58,688 nucleotides of DNA from Prochlorococcus sp. AG-412-J13 (lineage in GTDB: Bacteria > Cyanobacteriota > Cyanobacteriia > PCC-6307 > Cyanobiaceae): contig QCLE01000012.1 in assembly GCA_003214815.1 (NCBI GenBank), positions 1 to 58,688 on the forward strand, written 5' to 3'. The notes beneath the pieces are model-generated. The model saw only the letters and a list, made by a program, of their open reading frames with translations. It was not told the DNA's origin and searched no databases. The translations under genes were made by a program, and so were the position numbers. Of this stretch, positions 27,841-36,463 are shown piece after piece; position 1 is the stretch's first letter; each line of letters starts with the position of its first letter.

Positions 27841-27870
27841 GAGTCAAAGTTGATAACTGTTACTTATAAG

Positions 27871-27907
27871 TATACACAGTTAGTCAAGGATACTATCTTT
27901 GTGTATA
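27871..27907. promoter_or_regulatory. Inverted repeat between the RHH gene and its divergent neighbour
   Basis: TATACACA at 27871-27878 is exactly mirrored by TGTGTATA at 27900-27907, with 21 bases between. A short palindrome ACTTATAAGT lies just to the left (27862-27871). The site sits between two divergent start codons. It would suit binding of a dimeric regulator such as the adjacent RHH protein. Not tested. Confidence 0.35.
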
Positions 27908-27925
27908 TTGTTAGTAAGGAAATTT

Positions 27926-28297
27926 ATGTCCGTAACAATTAATTGTTTTTATTGTCCTATGAAAAACTCAAGAAAACTTGATTCTCCTAAAAGGTCGATA
28001 ATTGATAAAAAGAAAAAAAGATTAGTTAATTATGATTCTCACGATAATGAAAATAGTGATGTATTGGTATCAGCTGTAATTAGTCCATATTTGTTAACTC
28101 ATCTTCACCAAATTCTTCAGCAGTCTGAGTACTATGCTCAAAAAGATGGTCGAAAATCTCACGCAGCTAACTTTGCGAAACTAAGAAAAGTTTTATGTTT
28201 AGATGCAAGAAGTATGGCAGATGCCTCAGCAAAAGAAATAAAAGATGTAGATAATGATTTATCTATTAATCAATATAATGATCAAAATGTAGCTTGA
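27926..28297 (+). CDS. Conserved hypothetical protein, 123 residues
   Basis: Not recognised. I use the ATG at 27926 because AAGGA lies six bases before it; a longer reading begins at 27899. The N-terminus has a CFYC pair (C7, C10) and a basic stretch rich in Lys and Arg. Residues 55-105 look like an ordered helical region with LLTHLHQILQQSEYYAQKDG followed by a conserved-looking LRKVLCLDARSMADAS. The tail is acidic. No membrane segment. Confidence 0.6.
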   Translation: MSVTINCFYCPMKNSRKLDSPKRSIIDKKKKRLVNYDSHDNENSDVLVSAVISPYLLTHLHQILQQSEYYAQKDGRKSHAANFAKLRKVLCLDARSMADASAKEIKDVDNDLSINQYNDQNVA

Positions 28298-28331
28298 AGT
28301 AATAATCTATTAATAAATAGATTTTAAAAAC

Positions 28332-28562
28332 ATGTCCAGTAATGCTGAAAAGCTCTATCAATTAATAGCTAACGACTCCAAAAAGAAACAAAGTTTGTTT
28401 ATGACAGCCTTAACTAATCCCAAAAAAGCCTTAGATAAAATATGCGACATTGGCAATGAGTTAAATATTGCTGTGACTAAAGAAGAGGTTATTGAATATT
28501 TGAGTACTATTGATGATGAGGCAACTAAAATGTGGTTAATTAAGGCTCGAGGAGGTCTTTAG
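28332..28562 (+). CDS. Nif11-like small protein
   Basis: A 76-residue protein whose residues 7-55 match the layout of a Nif11 domain: an aromatic-hydrophobic start (KLYQLIANDSKKKQSLF), a TNPKKALDKICDIGNELNI middle and an EEVIEYL helix. Nif11 domains are the leader parts of some ribosomally made peptides (prochlorosins in low-light strains), but they also occur alone. This one ends in ARGGL, so a double glycine sits almost at the end and there is practically no core peptide. No maturase gene is nearby. Function open. Confidence 0.6.
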   Translation: MSSNAEKLYQLIANDSKKKQSLFMTALTNPKKALDKICDIGNELNIAVTKEEVIEYLSTIDDEATKMWLIKARGGL

Positions 28563-28716
28563 GAAAAGGTTTCGAATAATTATTATTATTAATAGTCATA
28601 GGTTTTATTCTTTTGTTATAGCCTCCTCCACCAGCTAAAGTCCAAAAAAACCAATAACTTGGAATTGCAAGAGCTGCAGCTATGAAAATCACTACAATTT
28701 GTTCTATTCTTTTCAT
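28540..28716 (-). CDS. Small one-helix membrane protein, 58 residues
   Basis: Read directly on the minus strand from ATG 28716 to TAA 28540. The protein begins MKRIEQIVVIFIAAALAIPS, has one hydrophobic helix (about 7-28), then a GGGG turn and a polar tail rich in Asn and Pro. It overlaps the end of the Nif11-like gene by 23 bases. No family recognised; moderate support from the clean membrane-protein pattern. Confidence 0.5.
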   Translation of the reverse strand: MKRIEQIVVIFIAAALAIPSYWFFWTLAGGGGYNKRIKPMTINNNNYSKPFPKDLLEP

Positions 28717-28788
28717 AATTTAATTTTATTCGACAAAATATTTTTTAGTAAATAAGCCACAGATTTTGTAAATTCTATTTTTAAAACA

Positions 28789-30408
28789 GTGATTAGATTT
28801 GAAGGTGTAAGCAAAATTTATTCTACAGATGTTGTTTTAAAAAATATTAATTGGGAGATTAAGAAGGGAGAAAAAGTTGGCTTAGTTGGTTCTAATGGTG
28901 CAGGTAAATCAACCCAGTTTAAGATTTTAATTGGAGAAGAAGAGCAAACAAGTGGAACGATCATCAAAGAAGGAAATCCTAAAATTGCCCATTTAAAACA
29001 GGAGTTTGATTCTAATTTGAATTTTTCAGTGAGAGAGGAATTAGAAAGTTCTTTTAAAGATATACAAATTGTTGCCATTAAACTTTTAGAAATTGAGAAT
29101 AAAATGAAATCATTGGATATAAAACAACATTCTGATGAACTTGAAGTATTAGTTAATCAACTCGCAAAATATCAAGCAAAATTTGAAGCTTTAGGTGGTT
29201 ATACAATGCAATCTGATGTAGAAAAAATATTACCAAAATTAGGTTTTTCTACAGAAGATGCTGATAAATTAGTTGGTAATTTTTCAGGTGGTTGGCAGAT
29301 GAAAGTTGCACTTGGAAAAATAATCTTACAAAAACCTGATTTACTTTTGCTGGATGAACCGACCAATCATTTAGATTTAGATACTATATTCTGGCTGGAA
29401 GAATATCTATCTACGCTTAAGATCTCTGTCATTATAATAAGCCATGATAGATATTTCTTAGATAAATTATGTAAAAAAATAATTTTTGTAGATAGAGGAA
29501 CATCTGAAATATATAATGGGAACTATTCTTTTTTTGTGGAGCAGAAATCTTTAAATGAAGAATCACAAAATAAGGCATATCAATTACAACAAAAAGAAAT
29601 TGAGTTACAGAAGAGGTATATCGATAGATTTAGAGCTAGTGCAAATAGAAGTTCTCAAGCGAAGAGTAGAGAAAAACAATTAAAAAAGATTTCTAAAATT
29701 GAGGCTCCTATAGCAACATCAAAAAGTCCTGTTTTTAATTTTCCAGAATGTCCTCGATCAGGAAAATTAGTTCTAAATATCAAAAATTTGTCTCACAGTT
29801 TTGAGGATAAAATTCTTTTTTTAGATGTTAATTTAAAAATTTCTGCTGGTGAGAAAATAGCAGTATTAGGACCTAATGGCTGCGGTAAATCTACATTGCT
29901 TAAAATTATAATGAAAAAAATATCTCCTGAAATTGGAGAAATTAATCTTGGTAAACATAATATAATTACTAGCTATTATGAACAGAATCAGGCTGAAGCA
30001 CTTTCAATTGAAGAAAGGGTTATTGATTTAATATGTGATAAGTCTCCAGAATGGTCCCAAAAAAAAGTAAGAACATTTTTAGGAGGTTTTGGCTTTCAAA
30101 ATGAAACTGTTTTTAAATATATTAAACAACTTAGTGGGGGAGAAAAGGCAAGATTAGCATTGGCGCTGATGATTATTAATCCTAGTAATTTTTTACTTTT
30201 GGACGAGCCAACTAATCATTTGGATCTGCAATCTAAGGAAAACTTAGAATTAGCAATTAAAAATTACAAAGGTTCATTATTAATCATTTCTCATGATCGG
30301 TATTTTATTTCAAAGGTTGCAAATAGAATTGTCGAAATTAAAGATTCAAAGTTATTTTCATATGATGGTAATTACGAATATTTTTTAGAAAAAACTCAAA
30401 GCAATTAA
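28789..30408 (+). CDS. ABC-F family ATPase (Uup/YdiF-like)
   Basis: Two ABC ATPase cassettes and no membrane part, 539 residues. Walker A sites are GSNGAGKST (34-42) and GPNGCGKST in the second half; signatures are FSGGWQMKVALG and LSGGEKARLALA; both Walker B regions read LLLDEPTNHLDL. The linker between cassettes is charged and helical, as in the P-site tRNA interaction motif of ABC-F proteins. These act on ribosomes or in genome maintenance, not in transport. Start GTG at 28789. A 266-base gap without a convincing gene follows. Confidence 0.93.
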   Translation: MIRFEGVSKIYSTDVVLKNINWEIKKGEKVGLVGSNGAGKSTQFKILIGEEEQTSGTIIKEGNPKIAHLKQEFDSNLNFSVREELESSFKDIQIVAIKLLEIENKMKSLDIKQHSDELEVLVNQLAKYQAKFEALGGYTMQSDVEKILPKLGFSTEDADKLVGNFSGGWQMKVALGKIILQKPDLLLLDEPTNHLDLDTIFWLEEYLSTLKISVIIISHDRYFLDKLCKKIIFVDRGTSEIYNGNYSFFVEQKSLNEESQNKAYQLQQKEIELQKRYIDRFRASANRSSQAKSREKQLKKISKIEAPIATSKSPVFNFPECPRSGKLVLNIKNLSHSFEDKILFLDVNLKISAGEKIAVLGPNGCGKSTLLKIIMKKISPEIGEINLGKHNIITSYYEQNQAEALSIEERVIDLICDKSPEWSQKKVRTFLGGFGFQNETVFKYIKQLSGGEKARLALALMIINPSNFLLLDEPTNHLDLQSKENLELAIKNYKGSLLIISHDRYFISKVANRIVEIKDSKLFSYDGNYEYFLEKTQSN

Positions 30409-30674
30409 AAAATTTGAGTACTTTTTATTCAGTTTACATTTGGCTAAGCAAGATCACTCATTGATCTTTAAATAGTTTACCGTCCTTGATTAGTCTTAAA
30501 AGTACAAAAAGTTCTAATGATTTACATGCAAATTTGCGATTTCCAAGAAAAACAGTTTCAAATTTCTGATCCTATTTAAAGTTATTTTAAATGCATTGCT
30601 ACCTGTGATATTGGAGATGGTAGATGTATTTCTAGGTGTGTGGAAATACTTAAACAGAATGCCAGTTAAATCTT

Positions 30675-31796
30675 TTAGTTATTTTGTAGATTAGTTATAT
30701 CAGTTGGTCTTACTTTTAATTTAATAAATTTATTTCTACGCTTCAATAATATACTTACTTGTTTATTGATACCATTTTTACTTATTTGGTCTATGACGTC
30801 TGATGCGGTTTCAATATCTTTATTGCCCACTTTTATTAAAATATCATCTATCTTTATTCCAATCTTTTCTGCTGGACTGTTCGGTATTATATATCCAACT
30901 TTTACGACATTATTTTTTTTCTTAATGTTACTTTCTTCTATTAGGCTAATCCCAATCATAGGATGTATTACTTTTCCATTTTTTATAAGTTGATAGGCAA
31001 TTTCCTTAGCTTTATTAATTGGGATTGCGAAACTCAAACCCGCTCCTGGTCCTGATCTTATCAAGGTATTAATACCAATTACTTCTCCATCGCTATTCAA
31101 TAGTGGCCCTCCAGAATTTCCAGGATTAATAGCAGCGTCTGTTTGTATAAGTTCCAGTTTTTTATCATATATTCCTAATTGAGTGACGTTTCTATTTAGA
31201 TTACTAATAATACCAAGCGTAACTGTGTTTTCCAGTCCGAATGGATTTCCAACTGCTATAGCCCAATCACCAACTTTAATCTTTTCCGAATCGCCCAATT
31301 TTGCTTTTGGCCAAGGTCCTTTCCCTTCAATCTGTAGCACAGCTAAATCAGTAAAAAAGTCTTGCCCTATAAGTTTTGCGTTTAATTTTTTGCCATTGGT
31401 TAAACCAACAATCACCTTATCTGATCCATTCACAACATGAGAATTGGTCATTACAAGTCCATCTGCAAATATAAATCCACTTCCTTGGTTTTGCTCTATC
31501 CTTGGTCGATTGTCATTAGGTAAATCTAATCCAAAAAATCTTTCAAAATATGGGTCTAGAAATAGTTGAGAATTTCTTGGAAATTTTCTTTTTTTAACAT
31601 ATCTTTGAGTATCAATTGTCACCACAGCTGCACCGGTTTTTTCTACAGCTTTAGTTATAAAAGATTTGTTTGAATATATATTAACTTCATTAAATTTTGG
31701 TTTATTGAATGGTTGGGATATGATTTTTGCAGGACATGTAATGGACACTGTAATTAATGAGGCGAGTAGTAATAGCTTTTGGATGTATCTTTTCAA
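30675..31796 (-). CDS. HtrA/Deg family serine protease
   Basis: A periplasmic or lumenal quality-control protease, 373 residues. The N-terminal 20 residues are a signal-like hydrophobic stretch ending at TCPA. The triad is H120 (MTNSHVV), D150 (DLAVLQ) and S228 (GNSGGPLL). One PDZ domain follows, with VGYIIPNSPAEKIGIKIDDILIKVG. The single PDZ domain and length match the cyanobacterial HhoA/HhoB/HtrA group; which member cannot be decided. Confidence 0.94.
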   Translation of the reverse strand: MKRYIQKLLLLASLITVSITCPAKIISQPFNKPKFNEVNIYSNKSFITKAVEKTGAAVVTIDTQRYVKKRKFPRNSQLFLDPYFERFFGLDLPNDNRPRIEQNQGSGFIFADGLVMTNSHVVNGSDKVIVGLTNGKKLNAKLIGQDFFTDLAVLQIEGKGPWPKAKLGDSEKIKVGDWAIAVGNPFGLENTVTLGIISNLNRNVTQLGIYDKKLELIQTDAAINPGNSGGPLLNSDGEVIGINTLIRSGPGAGLSFAIPINKAKEIAYQLIKNGKVIHPMIGISLIEESNIKKKNNVVKVGYIIPNSPAEKIGIKIDDILIKVGNKDIETASDVIDQISKNGINKQVSILLKRRNKFIKLKVRPTDITNLQNN

Positions 31797-31860
31797 TTTT
31801 CTTATGTTCTTAGAAAGATTGAATAAACCTTATTAGTGTAATTTAAATATAACTACTAAT

Positions 31861-31877
31861 TAGATTAATTTAATCTA
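31861..31877. promoter_or_regulatory. 17-base dyad between htrA-like and DUF2973 genes
   Basis: TAGATTAATTTAATCTA is a perfect inverted repeat with one central base (8-base arms). It sits in the gap between the divergent protease and DUF2973 start codons, 64 bases from the protease start. Its symmetry suits a dimeric regulator, though AT-rich dyads also arise by chance. Confidence 0.3.
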
Positions 31878-31963
31878 GAGAATAATTTATTAACTTAAAA
31901 TAGCTAAATTTCTTTTTTTCGGGCTATGATGTTAAAAATATAGTTAATTAATTTATAAGTTTG

Positions 31964-32227
31964 ATGACGATTCTATTTCCAATCATATATTCTGCGGCCT
32001 TAACGTATTTAGTTTGGAAAGCTTTTAAAGTTATGGCTAATGGTTGGGGTATAGCCGATAATAAAAATAAACGTTTCAGTACTTCCAGTTTTAAACAAAA
32101 AAAGTACACAATACATCCAGAACTTCTAGATAAATCAGGAAACATAACAGAAGAGGAGCTTTTAACTGTAAGATTTTCGAATGACAATGACTCTACATTA
32201 GAAGAAAAAGGTTCAACAACTGATTAA
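31964..32227 (+). CDS. DUF2973-like membrane protein
   Basis: 87 residues from ATG 31964 (a TTG three bases earlier is the alternative). An N-terminal hydrophobic helix (about 3-24) is followed by a polar part with IHPELLDKSGNITEEELLTV, which matches the conserved C-terminal pattern of the cyanobacterial DUF2973 family as I remember it. Function unknown. The gene is followed 23 bases later by another conserved gene on the same strand. Confidence 0.6.
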   Translation: MTILFPIIYSAALTYLVWKAFKVMANGWGIADNKNKRFSTSSFKQKKYTIHPELLDKSGNITEEELLTVRFSNDNDSTLEEKGSTTD

Positions 32228-32250
32228 TCAATTTACATTTAGGAAAAAAA

Positions 32251-32634
32251 TTGGAATTAAGAACAAAAATTGTCTCAGCGGTAATAAGATCTCTCAAGTT
32301 GCCCCCAAGGTTTCGTTTGAAAATGGTTAAAGAAGATCCAGTTAGACTTGAACTAAGTCTTACACCTTCCTATGGTAAAAATCCTGTTATTGTTGGTTTA
32401 GTTGAATCTTTAGATTTAGTCGCTCGAAGAGATAGAGAAGGTAGATTACCCAGAGATCTCCAAGGTACTTGGGACTGGACTGTAAGACATGGAAAAGTTA
32501 GCACTGGAGGCTGGAACCCTATGTTAAAAGAAGCATTACAAACAATGTTTGATACAGGATTGCCAGCTATTGTATATGAGGAATTAACTGGAGATGAGTA
32601 TCGACCTGTTGATGGTGTAAGACATGTTAAATAA
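32251..32634 (+). CDS. Conserved cyanobacterial hypothetical protein, 127 residues
   Basis: A soluble, well-ordered-looking protein with no motif I can name. It contains LVESLDLVARRDREGRLPRD (about 50-69) and WDWTVRHGKVSTGGWNPMLKE (about 74-94), and its high density of Arg, Trp and Gly suggests strong conservation. Start TTG at 32251 with AGGAAAA upstream. Probably co-transcribed with the DUF2973 gene. Function unknown. Confidence 0.7.
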   Translation: MELRTKIVSAVIRSLKLPPRFRLKMVKEDPVRLELSLTPSYGKNPVIVGLVESLDLVARRDREGRLPRDLQGTWDWTVRHGKVSTGGWNPMLKEALQTMFDTGLPAIVYEELTGDEYRPVDGVRHVK

Positions 32635-32687
32635 ATAATTTATTATTTATCATAAATTCTTCCTTAAAACGTTAAAATGATCTGATA

Positions 32688-32693
32688 TATAAT
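32688..32693 (+). promoter_or_regulatory. Possible -10 box of the hli gene
   Basis: TATAAT lies 10 bases before the hli start codon. Transcription from it would begin around 32700, giving almost no 5-prime leader. There is no ribosome binding site before the ATG, which would fit a leaderless message. A different promoter further upstream is equally possible. Confidence 0.3.
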
Positions 32694-32703
32694 TTAGTTA
32701 ATT

Positions 32704-32850
32704 ATGAATAATGAGAATCAACCAAGATTTGGCTTCGTCAATTTCGCGGAAACCTGGAATGGGCGTATGGCAATGATGGGTATTTTGATTGGTCTTGGTA
32801 CTGAATTAATTACTGGACAAAGTATTCTTCGACAAATTGGAATAGGTTAG
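32704..32850 (+). CDS. High-light-inducible protein
   Basis: A 48-residue Hlip read directly from the sequence. The motif E16-TW-N19-G-R21-MA-M24 is the chlorophyll-binding pattern, followed by a membrane helix and the ending TGQSILRQIGIG. Hlips associate with photosystem II assembly intermediates in the thylakoid and rise under light stress. The ending differs from the phage-type TGQIIPG ending, so this looks like a host-lineage copy. Gene symbol number cannot be assigned. Confidence 0.93.
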   Translation: MNNENQPRFGFVNFAETWNGRMAMMGILIGLGTELITGQSILRQIGIG

Positions 32851-32854
32851 TATT

Positions 32855-33196
32855 TTACTTTACTTCTTCTGCTTTCACTTCAATTGTACTTTCACTAGGC
32901 TTTTTACTAAATTGATTGTTATTACTGATATTTTCTAGATTTGCGCCACAATTCATACATGTTTCACTTAAGCCTAAGGATATTGTGCCACAATTATTAC
33001 ATGTATTAATTTTTGATTTGTAAGAGTTAAAACCTATAAGTACCGAAATTACTAATATTAGAGGAATTAAAAATAATAATAGTAGGATATTCCCGAGAAA
33101 GCTTATGAAAAAGTTTATTCCAAAAATTGGAACCATAATAAGTATGATTAAAAAATATGTGAAAAAATTTTTATTATCTTTAAGAAAATAATTCAT
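32855..33196 (-). CDS. Membrane protein with a C-terminal zinc ribbon
   Basis: 113 residues. Two hydrophobic segments in the first 50 residues are followed by CNNC near residue 66-69 and CMNC near 82-85, a four-cysteine zinc-ribbon pattern facing the cytoplasm or lumen. The rest is polar. No named family recognised. It converges on the hli gene, with 4 bases between stop codons. Confidence 0.6.
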   Translation of the reverse strand: MNYFLKDNKNFFTYFLIILIMVPIFGINFFISFLGNILLLLFLIPLILVISVLIGFNSYKSKINTCNNCGTISLGLSETCMNCGANLENISNNNQFSKKPSESTIEVKAEEVK

Positions 33197-33207
33197 CTTT
33201 ATTATAT

Positions 33208-34131
33208 CTAATATCTTTTTTTATTTAATAAAGTCATACTAGCAATAACTACGCTCCAGCACTGTCCAAAATATAAAATCACTCCTAATAGCCATACCCA
33301 CACAGTAAGTACTAGAAAACCTCCAATAAAACCATATGCTTGAAATCTTGCGCCAAGTGAAAGAATACTTTTACTTACCGCTAGGTTCAAAGTGGTTAGG
33401 CCAATTCCTATAAGAATAGATCCTGGTAAAAGTGGTTTCAAAGGAACTTTTCTACTGGGTAAGAGGGCTTGTAATAAAAGAGCCATTAAAGAAAATCCGA
33501 TTAGTGGTATTGCAAACTGACCAACTTGTAGTAGCGGCAACTTTAACAATAAATCAGAAATAAGATTATTAGATTTTGAAAGATTTTCTAAAACGTTACT
33601 AGGTATCATCCTAAGATTTACACTAATCTGATCTAGTACCATTAAAAAACCAATAAAGAATACTATTAAAAAGGCTTCAACTCTATTTCTGAGAAACCTC
33701 GAAGCTTGCACTCTCCAAGCAGCATTTACTTTTTTAGAAGGAATTTCGTCTTCCCAAAGCCTATCTGAACCTCTTTGTAGAGATAGATATGCATTCCCTG
33801 CTGTAAAAAGCAAAAACATAGCCCCTAGAATACCTGCCCCAAAACCTTGATCTATCAAATTAAATAATGTTGTTTCTACCAACTCAACTACTGAAGGAGG
33901 TAAAAGCTGAGCAGCAATAGAAATTATTTGTTGATCTAATCCTTCTTGTTTTCCTAGGAACCATGAAGCTATTGAAAGAGAAATCAGAAGAATAGGAAAA
34001 AATGATTGAAGTGTGTAGTATGCAAATGCAGCACTTAAATCAACACAATCAGATTTGCTCCATCGCTCACAAGCTCCCCATAAACTTTTCAGTATCCAGG
34101 TTGAACTTCGCTGCATATTAATTTTCTTCAA
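33208..34131 (-). CDS. YihY/BrkB family membrane protein
   Basis: 307 residues with about six membrane segments. The family landmarks are CERWSKSDCVDLSAAFAYYT at the start, SLQRGSDRLWEDE in the middle and the final WVWLLGVILYFG helix. The family was once linked to RNase BN, wrongly; the true function is unknown. It starts 76 bases from the end of the IMPase gene on the same strand and precedes the zinc-ribbon gene by 11 bases. Confidence 0.9.
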   Translation of the reverse strand: MKKINMQRSSTWILKSLWGACERWSKSDCVDLSAAFAYYTLQSFFPILLISLSIASWFLGKQEGLDQQIISIAAQLLPPSVVELVETTLFNLIDQGFGAGILGAMFLLFTAGNAYLSLQRGSDRLWEDEIPSKKVNAAWRVQASRFLRNRVEAFLIVFFIGFLMVLDQISVNLRMIPSNVLENLSKSNNLISDLLLKLPLLQVGQFAIPLIGFSLMALLLQALLPSRKVPLKPLLPGSILIGIGLTTLNLAVSKSILSLGARFQAYGFIGGFLVLTVWVWLLGVILYFGQCWSVVIASMTLLNKKRY

Positions 34132-34207
34132 ATATTTTATTTATTTGTTTATTTTTTATTGTATCTGATTAAGAAATTTTTCAAGCAATTATTTATTTAT
34201 GATGCAA

Positions 34208-35008
34208 CTATTTTTCCAATAATAAATTGCCCCATGGCTTTAAAATTTCAACTTTTTCTAAAGATCTACAAGCAATTAATGGAAAATTAACATCGCTCAA
34301 GTTTTCTCCTGAAACTAAATTTACAGGGTCTTTTTCTAACCACTCTATAGAACAATTGAGTTCTTCTAATAACAGCCAGGCTGCTGCAATATCCCATATC
34401 TTGGGGGTTGATTCTATTGCTCCGAAAGTTTGTCCCATAGCTACACTCGTTAGATTTAAACTAGATACACCTAAGAGTCTAATTTTGCCAGGAAATACTG
34501 AGTTTGGTTTTTTTTGTAAAATTTTTATAGATCTACTACATAAAGAAATGCATTCACTTTGACGATTATTTTGGCTAGGATCTATTTTCTGATTATTTAA
34601 CCAAACCCCTTTACCTTTAATGGATACAAACTTTTTTTTTAATGTAGGAATTATTAAAAAAGAAGATTGCGGTTTACCATCAACGAACCTTGCCACTGAT
34701 ATAGACCAGTAAGGAATGCCCGCAGCAAAATTTGTTGTACCATCGAGTGGATCGACCACCCAATAAGCTTTTGAGTTTGGAATTAACTTTTGCCCTTCTT
34801 CACTAAGGACGCCCTCACCTGGAGCTATTGAAGCTAAGCCATCTACGATTGTTTTGTCACTCCACAAATCACAACTTGTTAATAATGATCCATCTGCTTT
34901 ATTGCTGGCGCTAATATTTCCAAAATCTTTTTTCTGCCGTTTACTAACTAATTCAAATAAAGAATCTAATTCACTTAGTTGCTTATTAGTTAAATTTGTT
35001 GGATTCAT
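34208..35008 (-). CDS. Inositol monophosphatase family protein
   Basis: A Mg-dependent phosphatase of 266 residues. Metal-binding residues are E70/E71 in LSEEG and D86, D89 in DPLDGTTN (86-93). The C-terminal WDIAAAWLLLEE supplies the last aspartate. Members act on inositol, histidinol or other small phosphates, so the substrate is open. I use the ATG at 35008, which begins next to the stop codon of the TolC-like gene; a TTG at 35023 is less likely. Confidence 0.88.
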   Translation of the reverse strand: MNPTNLTNKQLSELDSLFELVSKRQKKDFGNISASNKADGSLLTSCDLWSDKTIVDGLASIAPGEGVLSEEGQKLIPNSKAYWVVDPLDGTTNFAAGIPYWSISVARFVDGKPQSSFLIIPTLKKKFVSIKGKGVWLNNQKIDPSQNNRQSECISLCSRSIKILQKKPNSVFPGKIRLLGVSSLNLTSVAMGQTFGAIESTPKIWDIAAAWLLLEELNCSIEWLEKDPVNLVSGENLSDVNFPLIACRSLEKVEILKPWGNLLLEK

Positions 35009-36438
35009 CTTTGTATATTGCAAATAGACTCTGTATCTTTGATTTTAGTATTATTCATACCCAAACAATTTTTACTTATACCAAGAAAAGTTAATCTTTC
35101 TAATTCATCTAAATTCAAATTGTAATTATATATTGCATTAATATTTTTTGATTTCGCATTACTTAATTCACTTTGCCTAACAAGAACATCTTTGAGAGTT
35201 GATATTCCAACATCATATCTAAGTCTGGAAAGCCTTACAGACTCTTTACTAGATTCAATTTCTTTAAGAGAAGAAATTATTTTCTCTTCATTTAATTTAA
35301 GATTTAAGTAGGCTTTACTAATGCTTGTGGTTAAAACATTTTGTAGATTTTCATAAGCATATTTTTCGGCTTCTGCCTCTGATATTTTTGATTTATAAGA
35401 GTTCTTATTTTGTCCGCCATCAAAAATGCTCCATGCAAAATTTATACTTATGGTATTTGTATAATTTGAACTAGATTTTTCAGAGTCGATATTAGGTGTT
35501 AGAGATTCACCCTTGGAAAATGTACTAGATAATGTATTGCTGATATAGATATTTGGCTTATTTTGAGCTAAAAAACTATTTGCTTGGATTCTTTTGATTG
35601 ATTTTTGAAGAATAAGGTTTTTTAAGGAAAGATTTTTATCCAAACCTTCATTAATATTTTTATTCAATCTATGATTCCAGAAACCTATTAAATTTTGCTC
35701 TTTATTACTTTCAAAATCTCCCTTAACATTAAGTATCTCTTTAAGGGAAATCTTATTAATTTCATGTTCTATTTTCTTTTCATTAAGTGATTGTTTATCT
35801 CGAGATAATTGCGCTTCTGCTTCAAGAACTTCAAATTTTGTCCCAATTCCAGCTTCTAACTTTGTTTGAGCATTATGTAAACTTGTAATTGATAAATCAA
35901 GTGTAAATTTTTTATTTTTGATATCTTGATATGATTTTTGGTATTTGTGATACCTCATTTTTGCTTCTTGAATTAAATCTTTTTTCTTAATCTCATAATT
36001 ATTTTTTGCAATTTTATAATTTTCTTTGGCAATTTTAATTTCGGATCCTCTAAGTGGGTCTATTAAATCCCATTTAATATTTAGCGAAGGATTAGCTGTC
36101 AATTTTGATGTTTTTAAAGTCTCTGTATTACTGATGTAATTTTTACCTGAGACATATTTTGGTAACCCTATTGCTTGAAAATCTAAGGATGGGTATCTTT
36201 GAGCAATTTGACTGGAAAGATTAAAGCTTGCAGAGCTTACTAAGTTTTGTAAAGATTTTAATTCTTGATTATTTAAGATAATTTTTTCTATTTCTTGATA
36301 ATCAATAAAAGTAATATTTGATTTTTCTTCTAAAACATTATCAATATAATTTTTTGTTTCGCTCGATAATACATTAATAGAGTTGAGACTTAGAGTAAGG
36401 GGCAAGAATAAGATAGGATTTATTACTCTTCTAAGCAT
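35005..36438 (-). CDS. TolC family outer-membrane efflux protein
   Basis: 477 residues. A signal peptide (about 1-25) is followed by two repeats of long, coiled-coil-forming helices that contain many Lys, Glu, Asn and Ser. The WSIFDGGQNKNSYKSKISEAEA segment (near 350-371) and RLRYDVGISTLKDVLVRQ (near 408-425) are the usual TolC landmarks. It would form the outer-membrane exit duct of a type I secretion or efflux system. No inner-membrane partner gene is adjacent. Cys near the C-terminus (CLGMN) is unusual. Confidence 0.85.
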   Translation of the reverse strand: MLRRVINPILFLPLTLSLNSINVLSSETKNYIDNVLEEKSNITFIDYQEIEKIILNNQELKSLQNLVSSASFNLSSQIAQRYPSLDFQAIGLPKYVSGKNYISNTETLKTSKLTANPSLNIKWDLIDPLRGSEIKIAKENYKIAKNNYEIKKKDLIQEAKMRYHKYQKSYQDIKNKKFTLDLSITSLHNAQTKLEAGIGTKFEVLEAEAQLSRDKQSLNEKKIEHEINKISLKEILNVKGDFESNKEQNLIGFWNHRLNKNINEGLDKNLSLKNLILQKSIKRIQANSFLAQNKPNIYISNTLSSTFSKGESLTPNIDSEKSSSNYTNTISINFAWSIFDGGQNKNSYKSKISEAEAEKYAYENLQNVLTTSISKAYLNLKLNEEKIISSLKEIESSKESVRLSRLRYDVGISTLKDVLVRQSELSNAKSKNINAIYNYNLNLDELERLTFLGISKNCLGMNNTKIKDTESICNIQR

Positions 36439-36463
36439 GTTTTATAGTATCGAAGATATTCGA

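Noticed and set aside
30617-30694. A 25-codon frame starting MVDVFLGVWKY in the gap between ABC-F and HtrA
   Set aside because: Too short, no ribosome binding site, and it overlaps the htrA-like stop codon on the other strand. Nothing else in the 266-base gap is convincing.
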